From the NCBI GenBank assembly GCA_019218445.1, contig JAHUUM010000006.1, positions 50,167-114,166 on the forward strand: DNA of 64,000 nt. The letters are read 5' to 3'. Position 1 is the stretch's first letter. The number at the start of each line of letters is the position of its first letter. Position numbers and translations under genes: made by a program. Origin of the DNA: Weeksellaceae bacterium TAE3-ERU29 (lineage in GTDB: Bacteria; Bacteroidota; Bacteroidia; Flavobacteriales; Weeksellaceae). This document shows, one piece after another, positions 1-8,325 of the stretch. A model generated the notes under the pieces. The model had not been told where the DNA came from. It was given only the letters and a program-made list of their open reading frames with translations, and did not search any database.

Positions 1-302
1 AGGACAATAAATCTTTTATAGAATTAATTTCCATTGATTACATCCCTCAAATAGAAGTTTTATTTAAAAAAGTAAACGGGAATGAACGAGAACCGGAAAT
101 CATTAATTTAGAAGAATTTATCTCGGTAAAAGGAATTACGGCAATGGGAAATCAATTGACTCCGTATGATGTTAAGAAAATTGTAGAATTAGAGCCAATT
201 CCATATGAAGAGCCTGAGCAAGAAGAAGATTCAGATGATGACGATGATGAATTATTCGATGGAGAAGCTAAACAAGCATCATTATTTGGAGAAGAAGAAT
301 AA
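1..302 (+). CDS. parC: Topoisomerase IV / gyrase subunit A, C-terminal fragment
   Basis: This is the 3' end of a gene that begins left of the window. The readable frame starts at base 3 and gives 99 residues before TAA. The stretch with IDYIPQIEVLFKK and EFISVKGITAMGNQLTPY matches what I recall of the end of the last beta-propeller repeat and tail of Bacteroidetes ParC-type subunits. It is followed by a very acidic tail (EEDSDDDDDE) ending in SLFGEEE. The protein would bind and wrap DNA next to the ParE ATPase for chromosome decatenation. ParC is preferred over GyrA because of this KGxxAxGNxLT signature, but the fragment alone cannot settle it. A rhomboid gene follows after 5 bp, so the two are probably cotranscribed. 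Confidence 0.75.
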   Translation, partial: DNKSFIELISIDYIPQIEVLFKKVNGNEREPEIINLEEFISVKGITAMGNQLTPYDVKKIVELEPIPYEEPEQEEDSDDDDDELFDGEAKQASLFGEEE

Positions 303-307
303 ATAAA

Positions 308-967
308 ATGGAACAATACATCACTTATATAATTATAGGAATTACAGTTTTTGTAAGCTGGCAAGCTTGGCAAAACTTCAATCTGTTTGAGCGATTAAAA
401 TTCCAAATGTCTGCAATCGTAGACGGAAAACAATACGACAGAATGTTCACCTCTGCATTTGTACATGCGGATTGGATGCACTTATTCTTTAATATGTTTG
501 TGCTTTATACATTCATGCCTGTATTGTTAAGCATTTTTTCAGCTCAAATGTGTGTTTTAATATACATAGCAGCCATATTATCAGGAAGTTTATTTACTAT
601 TTTATTTCATAGAAAAGACAAATGGTATTCAGCTGTTGGAGCTTCGGGAGGAGTTTCAGGAATTGTATTCTCTGCAATAATGCTTTATCCTGATTTACCT
701 TTAACTATCATATTTTTTCCGTTCTTTAGTTTTCCCGGTTGGGCTTTTGGACTAATTTACTTAGGATATTCATTATTCGGAATGAAGAATAATGTAGGGA
801 ATTTAGGACACGCAGCTCACTTAGGAGGAAGTATTGCGGGAATATTACTCACTGCTTTATTAGTTCCTGCCAGTGTTTTCCAAATCAATATTATATTTCT
901 TATAGGAATTATAGTAATGATTATTGCTATGGGAATCATGGCTTACAAAGAGAATGTAAGAAGATAA
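308..967 (+). CDS. Rhomboid family intramembrane serine protease
   Basis: A 219-residue inner-membrane protein with six or so hydrophobic segments, the size of a minimal bacterial rhomboid. Visible family marks are H-A-D-W-M-H-L-F-F-N near residues 53-62 (the conserved HxxxxHxxxN-like loop), GASGG at 111-115 with the catalytic Ser113, and GHAAHLGG at 167-174 with His171 as the likely catalytic base. Rhomboids cleave transmembrane substrates within the bilayer. Substrates cannot be read from sequence. It starts 5 bp after the topoisomerase stop and ends 118 bp before mreB, which has its own promoter-like box. Confidence 0.9.
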   Translation: MEQYITYIIIGITVFVSWQAWQNFNLFERLKFQMSAIVDGKQYDRMFTSAFVHADWMHLFFNMFVLYTFMPVLLSIFSAQMCVLIYIAAILSGSLFTILFHRKDKWYSAVGASGGVSGIVFSAIMLYPDLPLTIIFFPFFSFPGWAFGLIYLGYSLFGMKNNVGNLGHAAHLGGSIAGILLTALLVPASVFQINIIFLIGIIVMIIAMGIMAYKENVRR

Positions 968-1032
968 TAAATTATTTTACAATTTAAAGGAAACTTTTAC
1001 GTTTAGATAGTATTATATTTAGTGATAAATAT

Positions 1033-1040
1033 TAATTTTG
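1033..1040 (+). promoter_or_regulatory. Candidate -7 box for the mreB operon
   Basis: TAATTTTG matches the Bacteroidetes -7 consensus TAnnTTTG and lies 45 bp before the mreB ATG. I see no good TTG at the -33 position, so this is a half-promoter match only. Confidence 0.45.
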
Positions 1041-1085
1041 CCAAACACAAATAATTAACATAAAAAAACACCGTATAAATAGACA

Positions 1086-2111
1086 ATGGGTTTATTCAAT
1101 TTTTTCACAAAAGACATTGCAATAGATTTAGGTACAGCAAATACCTTAATCATTCATAACAATAAAGTGGTTGTAGACCACCCTTCAATAGTAGCAATAG
1201 AAAGACAAACAGGAAAATTGATTGCCGTAGGGCATGAGGCTAAAAGTATGCAAGGAAAAACGCATGATGATATAAAAATCATTCGTCCGTTAAAAGATGG
1301 AGTAATTGCAGATTTTGAGGCTTCAGAAAAAATGATCAGGAAATTTATTTCTATGATTCCCGGTTTAAGAGGTGGAATGATGGCTCCCGCTTTACGAATG
1401 GTAATTTGTATCCCTTCTGGAATTACACAAGTAGAAAGAAGGGCAGTAAAAGATTCTGCAGTTCATGTAAATGCGAAAGACATCCGATTAATTTATGAGC
1501 CGATGGCAGCCGCTATTGGAGTTGGTATAGATATCCAACAGCCGGAAGGTAACATGATTATTGATATAGGAGGTGGAACTACAGAAATTGCGGTAATTGC
1601 ATTAGGAGGTATCGTTATAGATAAATCCGTTAAGATTGCCGGTGATGTATTTACAAATGACATTGCTTATCATTTAAGGACACACCACAATTTATATGTA
1701 GGAGAAAGAACAGCAGAAAGAATCAAAATTGAAATTGGTGCTGCTTTAGAAGAGTTAGAACACGCTCCGGACGATATCCATGTACAAGGACGTGATTTAA
1801 TTACAGGAAAACCAAAAGAAATTGTTGTTAATTATAAAGAAGTTGCAAAAGCATTAGATAAGTCTATTTCTCGTATAGAAGATGCGGTAATGGAAACTTT
1901 ATCTCAAACTCCACCGGAATTAGCAGCAGACATCTACAATACAGGTGTTTATATGGCAGGTGGCGGTTCTATGCTTAGAGGATTAGACCAACGTATTTCC
2001 AGAAAAACAGGCTTACCTGTATTTTTAGCAGAAGATCCTTTACGTGCGGTTGTTCGTGGTACAGGAATCGCATTAAAAAATATCGACAAGTATAATTTCT
2101 TAATGCGATAA
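1086..2111 (+). CDS. mreB: Rod shape-determining protein MreB
   Basis: A bacterial actin of 341 residues, the normal MreB length. The phosphate-1 motif is seen early (DLGTANTLI, residues 14-22), followed by phosphate-2 (DIGGGTTEIAVI, about 160-171) and the adenosine region (GGGSMLRGL, about 293-301). MreB forms membrane-bound filaments that guide the elongation machinery. It is the first gene of mreB-mreC-mreD-PBP2-rodA, with 6 bp or less between most members and overlaps at two junctions. That indicates one transcript and a rod-shaped cell. Confidence 0.98.
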   Translation: MGLFNFFTKDIAIDLGTANTLIIHNNKVVVDHPSIVAIERQTGKLIAVGHEAKSMQGKTHDDIKIIRPLKDGVIADFEASEKMIRKFISMIPGLRGGMMAPALRMVICIPSGITQVERRAVKDSAVHVNAKDIRLIYEPMAAAIGVGIDIQQPEGNMIIDIGGGTTEIAVIALGGIVIDKSVKIAGDVFTNDIAYHLRTHHNLYVGERTAERIKIEIGAALEELEHAPDDIHVQGRDLITGKPKEIVVNYKEVAKALDKSISRIEDAVMETLSQTPPELAADIYNTGVYMAGGGSMLRGLDQRISRKTGLPVFLAEDPLRAVVRGTGIALKNIDKYNFLMR

Positions 2112-2117
2112 AAATCC

Positions 2118-2966
2118 ATGCGTCTTTTAGCAAATCTAATTTCAAAAATTGGAGTTTTTATTTTCTTTTTGATTTTAGAAGCAGTTTCTATATTTTTCAT
2201 GTTTTCCAATAGCAGTTATCATAAAAGTGTTATCGGAAAATCCTTTATGGATATGAATGGGTATTTCTCTGAAAAAGTAAGTTATGTTACTCAATTTTTT
2301 GATTTACCCGAAGAAAATATAAGATTAGCTTCTGAAAATGCAAAGCTTAGACAAGACCTAAAAAATACAACTATTATAAATAGAAATGATTCAACACTTT
2401 CCGGTATGGATAGTATTTATAATCAAAAATTTATTTATAAACCGGCACAAATCATAGATTATTCTTTACGAAAAAAAGATAATTACTTTTTAATTAATAA
2501 AGGAAAAGCAGACGGAATTAAAGAGGATATGGCTGTAGTTTTTGGAAAAGGAATTGTGGGAGCAGTACTTTCAACCTCAGACCATTACGCATCGGTAATA
2601 TCAATTTTACATTCTAAAACAAATATTAAAGCAAAAGTAAAGAACTTAAATTATTTCGGAATTATAAAATGGGATGGAGAAGATCACAGAAAATTATCTT
2701 TAACAGAAATTCCTAAATATTTAAGCATAAAAGTAGGAGATACGGTTGTAACCGCAGGAGCATCAGCAATATACCCCGAAGGTGAAATGATAGGAAAAGT
2801 TACCAAACTTGTCCCAAATAACCAAACAGGAGATTTTAATATAGAAGTTACTACATTCGAAGATTTAGCAAATGTTAAAAATGTTTATGTAATCGAGAAT
2901 TTAGACAGAGCAAATATATTAGAAGCACAAGAAAAACAACAGGAATTAATAGATGATACAGAGTAA
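2118..2966 (+). CDS. mreC: Rod shape-determining protein MreC
   Basis: A 282-residue single-pass membrane protein. The order is one N-terminal transmembrane helix (about 10-30), a coiled-coil stretch (about 68-85, rich in E/N/L) and then the beta-sandwich MreC domain with FLINKGKADGIKEDMAVV and GDTVVTAGASAIYPEGEMIG-type segments. MreC links MreB filaments to PBP2 and RodA in the periplasm. It starts 6 bp after mreB, and its last 14 bp overlap mreD, which favours translational coupling. Confidence 0.95.
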   Translation: MRLLANLISKIGVFIFFLILEAVSIFFMFSNSSYHKSVIGKSFMDMNGYFSEKVSYVTQFFDLPEENIRLASENAKLRQDLKNTTIINRNDSTLSGMDSIYNQKFIYKPAQIIDYSLRKKDNYFLINKGKADGIKEDMAVVFGKGIVGAVLSTSDHYASVISILHSKTNIKAKVKNLNYFGIIKWDGEDHRKLSLTEIPKYLSIKVGDTVVTAGASAIYPEGEMIGKVTKLVPNNQTGDFNIEVTTFEDLANVKNVYVIENLDRANILEAQEKQQELIDDTE

Positions 2967-3471
2967 CATCAAAAATATAATTATAATGGCAGTATTTGTT
3001 TTACTGCAAGTCGCAATCTTCAATAATATTAATTTTTGGGGATATGCCAATCCATATATTTATATTTTATTTATTTTATTACTTCCGGTTTCCATGAATC
3101 GGTATTTACTACTTATGTATGCTTTTATAGCAGGCATCTCCATTGATTTATTTGAAGCTACCGGAGGAGTAAATGCATTTACCACAGTACTTGTTGCCTA
3201 TCTTAGAAATCCGCTCATTTATTTACTTAGCAGTAATAATATAAACGAGCCGGATAGCATTAAATTAAGTGATTTTTCATTTCTACAATGGAGCATTTAT
3301 TTAGTGATTTTAATCCTAATTCAACATATAACCATAGACGTTATAGAAAGCATGCAATGGTCTAAAATATTAACTGTTATAGAACGTAGTTTAATTGGTT
3401 CTGCAATCACTATTATTTTAGCTGCCATGTATATATCATTTTTCCCACCTAAAAGACAAAATGATATATAA
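2953..3471 (+). CDS. mreD: Rod shape-determining protein MreD
   Basis: A 172-residue, very hydrophobic protein with about five membrane helices. It has little sequence signature beyond the helix pattern and the FxxGxxxDL-like stretch (FIAGISIDLFEATGG, about 58-72), which is typical of MreD. The assignment rests on size, topology and its place between mreC and the PBP2 gene. It overlaps mreC by 14 bp and ends 2 bp before the PBP2 start. MreD is an inner-membrane part of the elongasome. Confidence 0.92.
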   Translation: MIQSNIKNIIIMAVFVLLQVAIFNNINFWGYANPYIYILFILLLPVSMNRYLLLMYAFIAGISIDLFEATGGVNAFTTVLVAYLRNPLIYLLSSNNINEPDSIKLSDFSFLQWSIYLVILILIQHITIDVIESMQWSKILTVIERSLIGSAITIILAAMYISFFPPKRQNDI

Positions 3472-3473
3472 AC

Positions 3474-5378
3474 ATGAAAAGAATAGGTCTTTTTTATTTT
3501 CTAATCTTTGTTATTAGCGTCAGTTTTATAGCACGATTAGCTTATTTACAGCTTTTTACCGATAGATATATCCTAAATGCCTTTAATACCTCTATAAAAA
3601 AGGAAGTCGTTTATCCTAAAAGAGGAGATATTTTAGACAGAAATGGAAAGCTTTTAGTAACAAATAGTTACGATTATGAATTGCAAATCACCCCATTTTT
3701 ATTAGAAAAAGGATTTGATACTATTAAATTTTGTCAATTAATAGGAATCACAGTAGCTGACTTTAATAATAGAATGGAGGAAATAAAATCTATAAAAGGT
3801 TATTCTAAAGTTGCTACTTTCCCATTAATAAAAGGACTAAACAGAGAAGATTTTACTCGTTTTCAAGAGCAAATGTATAAATATCCTGCAATAGACGTTG
3901 TTCAAAAACCAAAGAGAGAATACCGAGTAAGCACCGCAGGAAATGTCTTAGGTTACATTCAAGAAGTGAGCCCTACTTATATAAAAAGAGATTCATCCTA
4001 TTACGACCCGGGAGATTTAGCCGGAATGGCAGGAGTAGAAAAATCCTATGAAAATGTTTTACGAGGTGTAAAAGGGGTAAAATATTTAAAAAAAGATATT
4101 CGGCTTAGAACAATCGGCTCATACGAAAATGGTGAGAAAGATGTTCAAGTACAAAACGGAAAAACAATCAATTTAAGTATTGACTATGATTTACAACATT
4201 ATGCCGAGACTTTACTTAAAAATAAAAGAGGAGCAGTTGTAGCTATAGAACCTTCTACGGGAGAGATTTTAGCATTAGCATCATCACCATACATAGATCC
4301 GCATAGATACAATATTCCTGGAGAAATTTCCAGAATGATGCTCGATTCCATTAATAAAATAATGTATGATCGTTCCTTACAAGCTGCGTATCCTCCGGGA
4401 TCACCTTTTAAAATAATGACAGGATTAGCTGCTTTCCAAATGGGAGTTTCAGATTCGGCAAAAGTTTATACTTGTCATCACGGATTTTATTACGGAAGAG
4501 CCCATATGAATTGCCACTGTGGAAGAACAAACTTAAAGATTAAAACAGCAATAGAACGTTCTTGTAACTCTTATTTCTCTAAAACTTGGGTAGATATTTT
4601 GAAGAAAGACTCCATCAGCATAGAAAACAGCATAGATGAATGGGCAGATATAATGCACAGTTTCGGTTTAGGGAAATTCTTAGGAACAGATATGCCTGTA
4701 GGAAGCAAAGGAAATATTCCTAACTCTGCTTATTATAATCGATTTTTAGGAAAAGGCAAATGGAATCCGTTCAGTATAATATCTAACGGTATAGGACAAG
4801 GAGAAATTCTTTCAACACCTATACAAATGGCTAATGCAATGGCAGCTGTAGCAAATCAAGGGTATTATTACACACCTCATATTGTGAAAAAAATAGACGG
4901 AGACCCAACTAAAGATACTATTTATACAACTAAACGATATACAAAAGTAGACCCTAAATATTTCCCTAACTTTTTAAAAGGAATGGAATATGTTTTTAGC
5001 CGAGCAGGAACAGCAAGAGCTTATTATACAAAAAGATTTACACAGGCAGGAAAAACAGGAACATCACAAAACCCACACGGAGCAGATCACTCTTTATTTA
5101 CAATTATAGCACCGGTAGAAAATCCTAAAATAGTAGTTGCTGTTGTAGTTGAAAATGGAGTTTGGGGAGCAAGATGGGCAGCACCTATTGCGAGTTTAGT
5201 AGCAGAAAAATATATTTTTGGAGATATAGAAGAAGGAAAAAGAAAATCTTTAGAAAATAGAATGATAAATGGAGATTTAACTCCAACATATAGAAGTGTA
5301 GAAAAAGAACGCCTTAAAAGATTAGGGTGGTATGTAGAATCTAAAAAAGACAGTATTGCAATCCAACAGATTTTATAA
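3474..5378 (+). CDS. mrdA: Penicillin-binding protein 2 (elongasome transpeptidase)
   Basis: A class B PBP of 634 residues. It has an N-terminal membrane anchor (about 5-25), the R-G-D-I-L-D-R-N-G motif (50-58) of the dimerisation/pedestal domain, and a transpeptidase domain with SPFK (310-313, nucleophile Ser310), SCN (363-365) and KTG (527-529). It cross-links peptidoglycan during side-wall growth together with RodA. Between the first two catalytic motifs is a Cys/His-rich loop (C334, H335, H336, H344, C347, H348, C349), which may bind a metal. The end overlaps rodA by 23 bp. Confidence 0.96.
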   Translation: MKRIGLFYFLIFVISVSFIARLAYLQLFTDRYILNAFNTSIKKEVVYPKRGDILDRNGKLLVTNSYDYELQITPFLLEKGFDTIKFCQLIGITVADFNNRMEEIKSIKGYSKVATFPLIKGLNREDFTRFQEQMYKYPAIDVVQKPKREYRVSTAGNVLGYIQEVSPTYIKRDSSYYDPGDLAGMAGVEKSYENVLRGVKGVKYLKKDIRLRTIGSYENGEKDVQVQNGKTINLSIDYDLQHYAETLLKNKRGAVVAIEPSTGEILALASSPYIDPHRYNIPGEISRMMLDSINKIMYDRSLQAAYPPGSPFKIMTGLAAFQMGVSDSAKVYTCHHGFYYGRAHMNCHCGRTNLKIKTAIERSCNSYFSKTWVDILKKDSISIENSIDEWADIMHSFGLGKFLGTDMPVGSKGNIPNSAYYNRFLGKGKWNPFSIISNGIGQGEILSTPIQMANAMAAVANQGYYYTPHIVKKIDGDPTKDTIYTTKRYTKVDPKYFPNFLKGMEYVFSRAGTARAYYTKRFTQAGKTGTSQNPHGADHSLFTIIAPVENPKIVVAVVVENGVWGARWAAPIASLVAEKYIFGDIEEGKRKSLENRMINGDLTPTYRSVEKERLKRLGWYVESKKDSIAIQQIL

Positions 5379-6879
5379 CGGAATAGATTGGCCCATTATA
5401 ATAATGGTGCTTATGATAATGGCTTTTGGAGTAGCTAATATTTACAGTGTTGATCCCGAATACGGAATCAAACAAATTGTAAGAATTGGTTTAGGGTTTG
5501 GAATGGTTTTTTTCTTTATGATTATCACTTCCTTTACCAAAAACTTTTTTGACCTCTACGCTTTTATATTCTATGCAATAGGTGTACTGGCTTTAATAGG
5601 CGTACTCTTTGTAGGAAAAGAAATAAATGGAGCAAAGGCATGGTATTCCATTGGGGGCGTGGGTATTCAACCGGTAGAACTTATGAAAATAGCCACCGGC
5701 TTAATGATAGCTCATGTGCTTAACGTGCCGGGAAATGACATTAGAGAACCTAGAACTTTTATCACTTGTATCGGCTTGATTGTTATTCCTGCAATTTTAA
5801 TTTTATTACAGCCGGATGTTGGGTCATTATTTGTTTTTGGAGCATTTCTATTAGCAATGTACCGAGAAGGAATGAACCCGGCTTACTTACTTATTCCAAT
5901 AGCTTTAGGTGTTATTTTCTTACTATCTGTGGTATGGGAAAGTAGTTTAATTATAGCTGTAATAGGTTTTATAGTTTGGTTAGGCATTACTCTTTTCACC
6001 TTATTCTTCAGTAGAGATCAAATTTCACTAAGAGGAATGTATATTCTCATGGGATTATATTTTGGGCTGGGAATTTTCTTTATTATCAATAGTGCTTTAA
6101 CTCATTTTTTCTTGTCTAATTTAGGTATAGAAGGCATCTTGGCTAATAAGACAGAATTAATGATTAATATAACTTCTATTCTAATGGCTTTCATTAGCTT
6201 TATTACCTGTTTGGGGATTTATATAGGTAATCGAGATTATAATAAAAGCATTTCTCAATTCGTAAAAATAAAAGCAACACATACTCGTCAGTTTTTATCA
6301 GGAACAACGGGCATTATTTTTCTTATGGGAATAGTTATGGCTATTAGTTTCAATGCACAAGGAATTTTAGAAAAGTTACCTAAACACCAAAGAGAAAGAA
6401 TAATGGTTTTATTCGAGGGAGAAGCAAAATACCGAGACACTTCGGGTTATAATTTACTTTACTCTAAAACTGCAATAGGCTCAGGTGAACTTTGGGGAAC
6501 AGGGTGGAATAAAGGAACTATTACTGATGGACGGTTCGTTCCTGAACAATGGACAGATTATATATTTTGTACTGTTGGCGAAGAATGGGGATTTATTGGG
6601 AGTTCAACATTAGTTTTATTATATGCTTGTCTTATAGGGCGACTTTATTATTTGGCAGAAATACAAAAAACTACATTTGCCCGATACTTTGGGTACAGCG
6701 TTGCCTCTATTCTATTATTACACTTTTTCATAAACATAGGAATGGTAGTAGGCCTTTTCCCTACTGTTGGTATTCCCCTACCCTTTTTAAGTTATGGCGG
6801 AAGTTCTTTATGGGGCTTTACTTTAATGCTGTTTATATTCTTAAAATTGAACTACGAAAACAAACAAACTTTGATTTAA
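5356..6879 (+). CDS. rodA: Peptidoglycan glycosyltransferase RodA, extended form
   Basis: A SEDS-family polymerase, partner of PBP2. Diagnostic segments are QPDVG (152-156), KHQRERI (343-349), the WTDYIF segment with the presumed catalytic Asp401, and FPTVGIPLPFLSYGGSS near the C-terminus. It is 507 residues long, against roughly 370-420 in most RodA proteins. The spacing from QPD to the catalytic Asp is about 247 residues, so about 100 extra residues with several membrane helices sit between about 178 and 320. The start is TTG at 5356, inside the PBP2 gene. The next in-frame ATG would cut into the first helix. Confidence 0.93.
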   Translation: MQSNRFYNGIDWPIIIMVLMIMAFGVANIYSVDPEYGIKQIVRIGLGFGMVFFFMIITSFTKNFFDLYAFIFYAIGVLALIGVLFVGKEINGAKAWYSIGGVGIQPVELMKIATGLMIAHVLNVPGNDIREPRTFITCIGLIVIPAILILLQPDVGSLFVFGAFLLAMYREGMNPAYLLIPIALGVIFLLSVVWESSLIIAVIGFIVWLGITLFTLFFSRDQISLRGMYILMGLYFGLGIFFIINSALTHFFLSNLGIEGILANKTELMINITSILMAFISFITCLGIYIGNRDYNKSISQFVKIKATHTRQFLSGTTGIIFLMGIVMAISFNAQGILEKLPKHQRERIMVLFEGEAKYRDTSGYNLLYSKTAIGSGELWGTGWNKGTITDGRFVPEQWTDYIFCTVGEEWGFIGSSTLVLLYACLIGRLYYLAEIQKTTFARYFGYSVASILLLHFFINIGMVVGLFPTVGIPLPFLSYGGSSLWGFTLMLFIFLKLNYENKQTLI

Positions 6880-7110
6880 AAGTAATATTTTAATCAACTC
6901 AGCTACCTTATGAGAATTTCTATATGGAGTTGAAAAATTTCTGTAAGAGAAAAGGTAAATTTCGATTAGGAAATGGCGAATTCCAGTTAGGAAATAACTA
7001 ATTCCGTAAGACTTTTTTCTAAAAACATATCCGATTTAAAAGATTTTCATGTGAAGTTGGAAGACTCCGGGAAAGAAAAGAGATTGTGTTGGAGAACCGG
7101 TGCCAAGGTT
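6880..7110. repeat. Gene-free stretch with tandem imperfect repeats
   Basis: No convincing gene is present. Two directly adjacent 21-bp units lie at 6964-6984 and 6985-7005; both contain TTAGGAAAT and AATTCC and agree at about 16 of 21 positions. A longer, looser pair lies at 6917-6954 and 7045-7080; both have GGAGTTG/GAAGTTG-like cores and end in GAAAAG. The purine-rich, low-complexity style resembles intergenic repeats I recall from other Flavobacteriia, but I cannot check copy number from one window. Confidence 0.55.
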
Positions 7111-7208
7111 GGATGAACTGCGTGAGGGATAGTAACGGCAAGCCCACAGCGCAGTGAAACGGAGCGAGGACTTGTTGTGGATAGCCCGACCCGATAGGGG
7201 CACGCCCA
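7111..7208 (+). ncRNA. Candidate structured RNA / conserved intergenic element
   Basis: About 98 bp that are far more GC-rich than their surroundings. ACTGCG (7117-7122) can pair with CGCAGT (7150-7155), CCACA (7144-7148) with TGTGG (7176-7180), and CCCGATAGGGG (near 7190-7200) forms a short hairpin followed by CACGCCC. The motif series GCGTGAGGGAT, AGCCCGACCC and GGGGCACGCCC is one I recall as recurring between genes in Flavobacteria, possibly the Flavo-1 RNA family. That name is from memory and unverified. The strand is assigned by motif orientation only. It sits between rodA and a prenyl synthase. Confidence 0.5.
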
Positions 7209-7338
7209 AATTATATAAATAATTATGGAGATTAAGGTGCTGATTAAGGTTTAATCAATAAAGATTTAAAAAAATTCAAATAAATTTTTTATTCAATACA
7301 ATCCTCTTTATCTTTACTCAAAGCATTAATATTTTATC

Positions 7339-8310
7339 ATGGAAAAGTTAGCTAAATACCAAACATTATTTCAATCAGCTTTAGAAAAATATCATATAAC
7401 TGATGAACCTAAGGAACTTTACGAACCAATCAATTATATCTTAAATATAGGAGGAAAAAGACTAAGACCTATTATCACATTAATGGGTTGCGACTTATTC
7501 GGAGGCGATTTAGAGAAAGCCATAAAACCGGGATTAGCCATTGAGTTTTTTCATAATTTCACATTAATGCATGATGATATTATGGATGATGCTCCTATCC
7601 GACGAGGACAAACGACAGTTCATGAAAAATACAATGTAAACACTGCGATTTTATCCGGCGATGCTCTTTTGATTAAAGCCTATGAACTTTTTAACGATTT
7701 ATCTGCCGAAAAATATAAATCTGTAGTGAGTTTATTTACTCAAACAGCTCTTACCTTATGTGAAGGACAGCAGTATGACATGAATTTTGAAACTCAATCT
7801 GATGTAACTTTGGAGGAATACGAAAAAATGATTCTTTACAAAACCGGAGTTCTTACTGCTTGTGCATTTAAAATCGGTGCTTTAATTGCTGATGCTTCTG
7901 AGGAAGATGCAGAGCATATTTATAATTTCGGTAAATATTTAGGATTAGCGTTTCAATTAAGAGATGATTTATTAGATGTTTTTGGAGAAAACGCTGCTTT
8001 TGGAAAAAAACATGCGGGGGATATCTTCGAAAATAAGAAAACCATTTTATACATAAAAGCACTAGAAAAAGCCAACGAAAAACAAGAGGATGAACTTAAA
8101 TATTGGTTTTCTATTAAAACGGAAAATATTGACAAAGTATATGCTGTAGAAAAAATATTTAAAGTTCTAAATGTAGATATAACTGTAGGGCAAATGATTA
8201 CAGACTATACCAATAAAGCATTGGACGAGTTAGAAGCGATTAAAGGGAATAAAATTGATAAGCAATATTTAGTAGAATTTGCAGAAAATTTAATCGGTAG
8301 AACAAAATAA
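7339..8310 (+). CDS. Polyprenyl diphosphate synthase
   Basis: A trans-prenyltransferase of 323 residues with GGKRLRP (38-44), the first Asp-rich motif DDIMDD (79-84) followed by RRG, and the second Asp-rich motif DDLLD (209-213). It condenses isopentenyl diphosphate onto an allylic diphosphate in the cytosol. The first Asp motif lacks the two-residue insertion of typical bacterial FPP synthases, and Phe74 lies five residues before it. Both features are more often linked to short products such as FPP or GGPP. The exact chain length is inference; a menaquinone side-chain role is possible. Confidence 0.88.
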   Translation: MEKLAKYQTLFQSALEKYHITDEPKELYEPINYILNIGGKRLRPIITLMGCDLFGGDLEKAIKPGLAIEFFHNFTLMHDDIMDDAPIRRGQTTVHEKYNVNTAILSGDALLIKAYELFNDLSAEKYKSVVSLFTQTALTLCEGQQYDMNFETQSDVTLEEYEKMILYKTGVLTACAFKIGALIADASEEDAEHIYNFGKYLGLAFQLRDDLLDVFGENAAFGKKHAGDIFENKKTILYIKALEKANEKQEDELKYWFSIKTENIDKVYAVEKIFKVLNVDITVGQMITDYTNKALDELEAIKGNKIDKQYLVEFAENLIGRTK

Positions 8311-8325
8311 AGACAATCGTTTTTA

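Noticed and set aside
152..373. A Ser-rich 73-codon minus-strand frame at the left edge
   Set aside because: It is the antisense of the acidic Glu/Asp tail of the topoisomerase gene, whose GAA/GAT codons read as Ser/Phe/Ile on the other strand.
6549..6893. A 114-codon plus-strand frame over the end of rodA
   Set aside because: It lies almost wholly within the conserved SEDS C-terminal region read in the wrong frame.
7111..7208. The GC-rich block as a tRNA or 5S rRNA
   Set aside because: No acceptor stem, T-loop or anticodon arm can be folded, and the length and motifs do not fit 5S rRNA.
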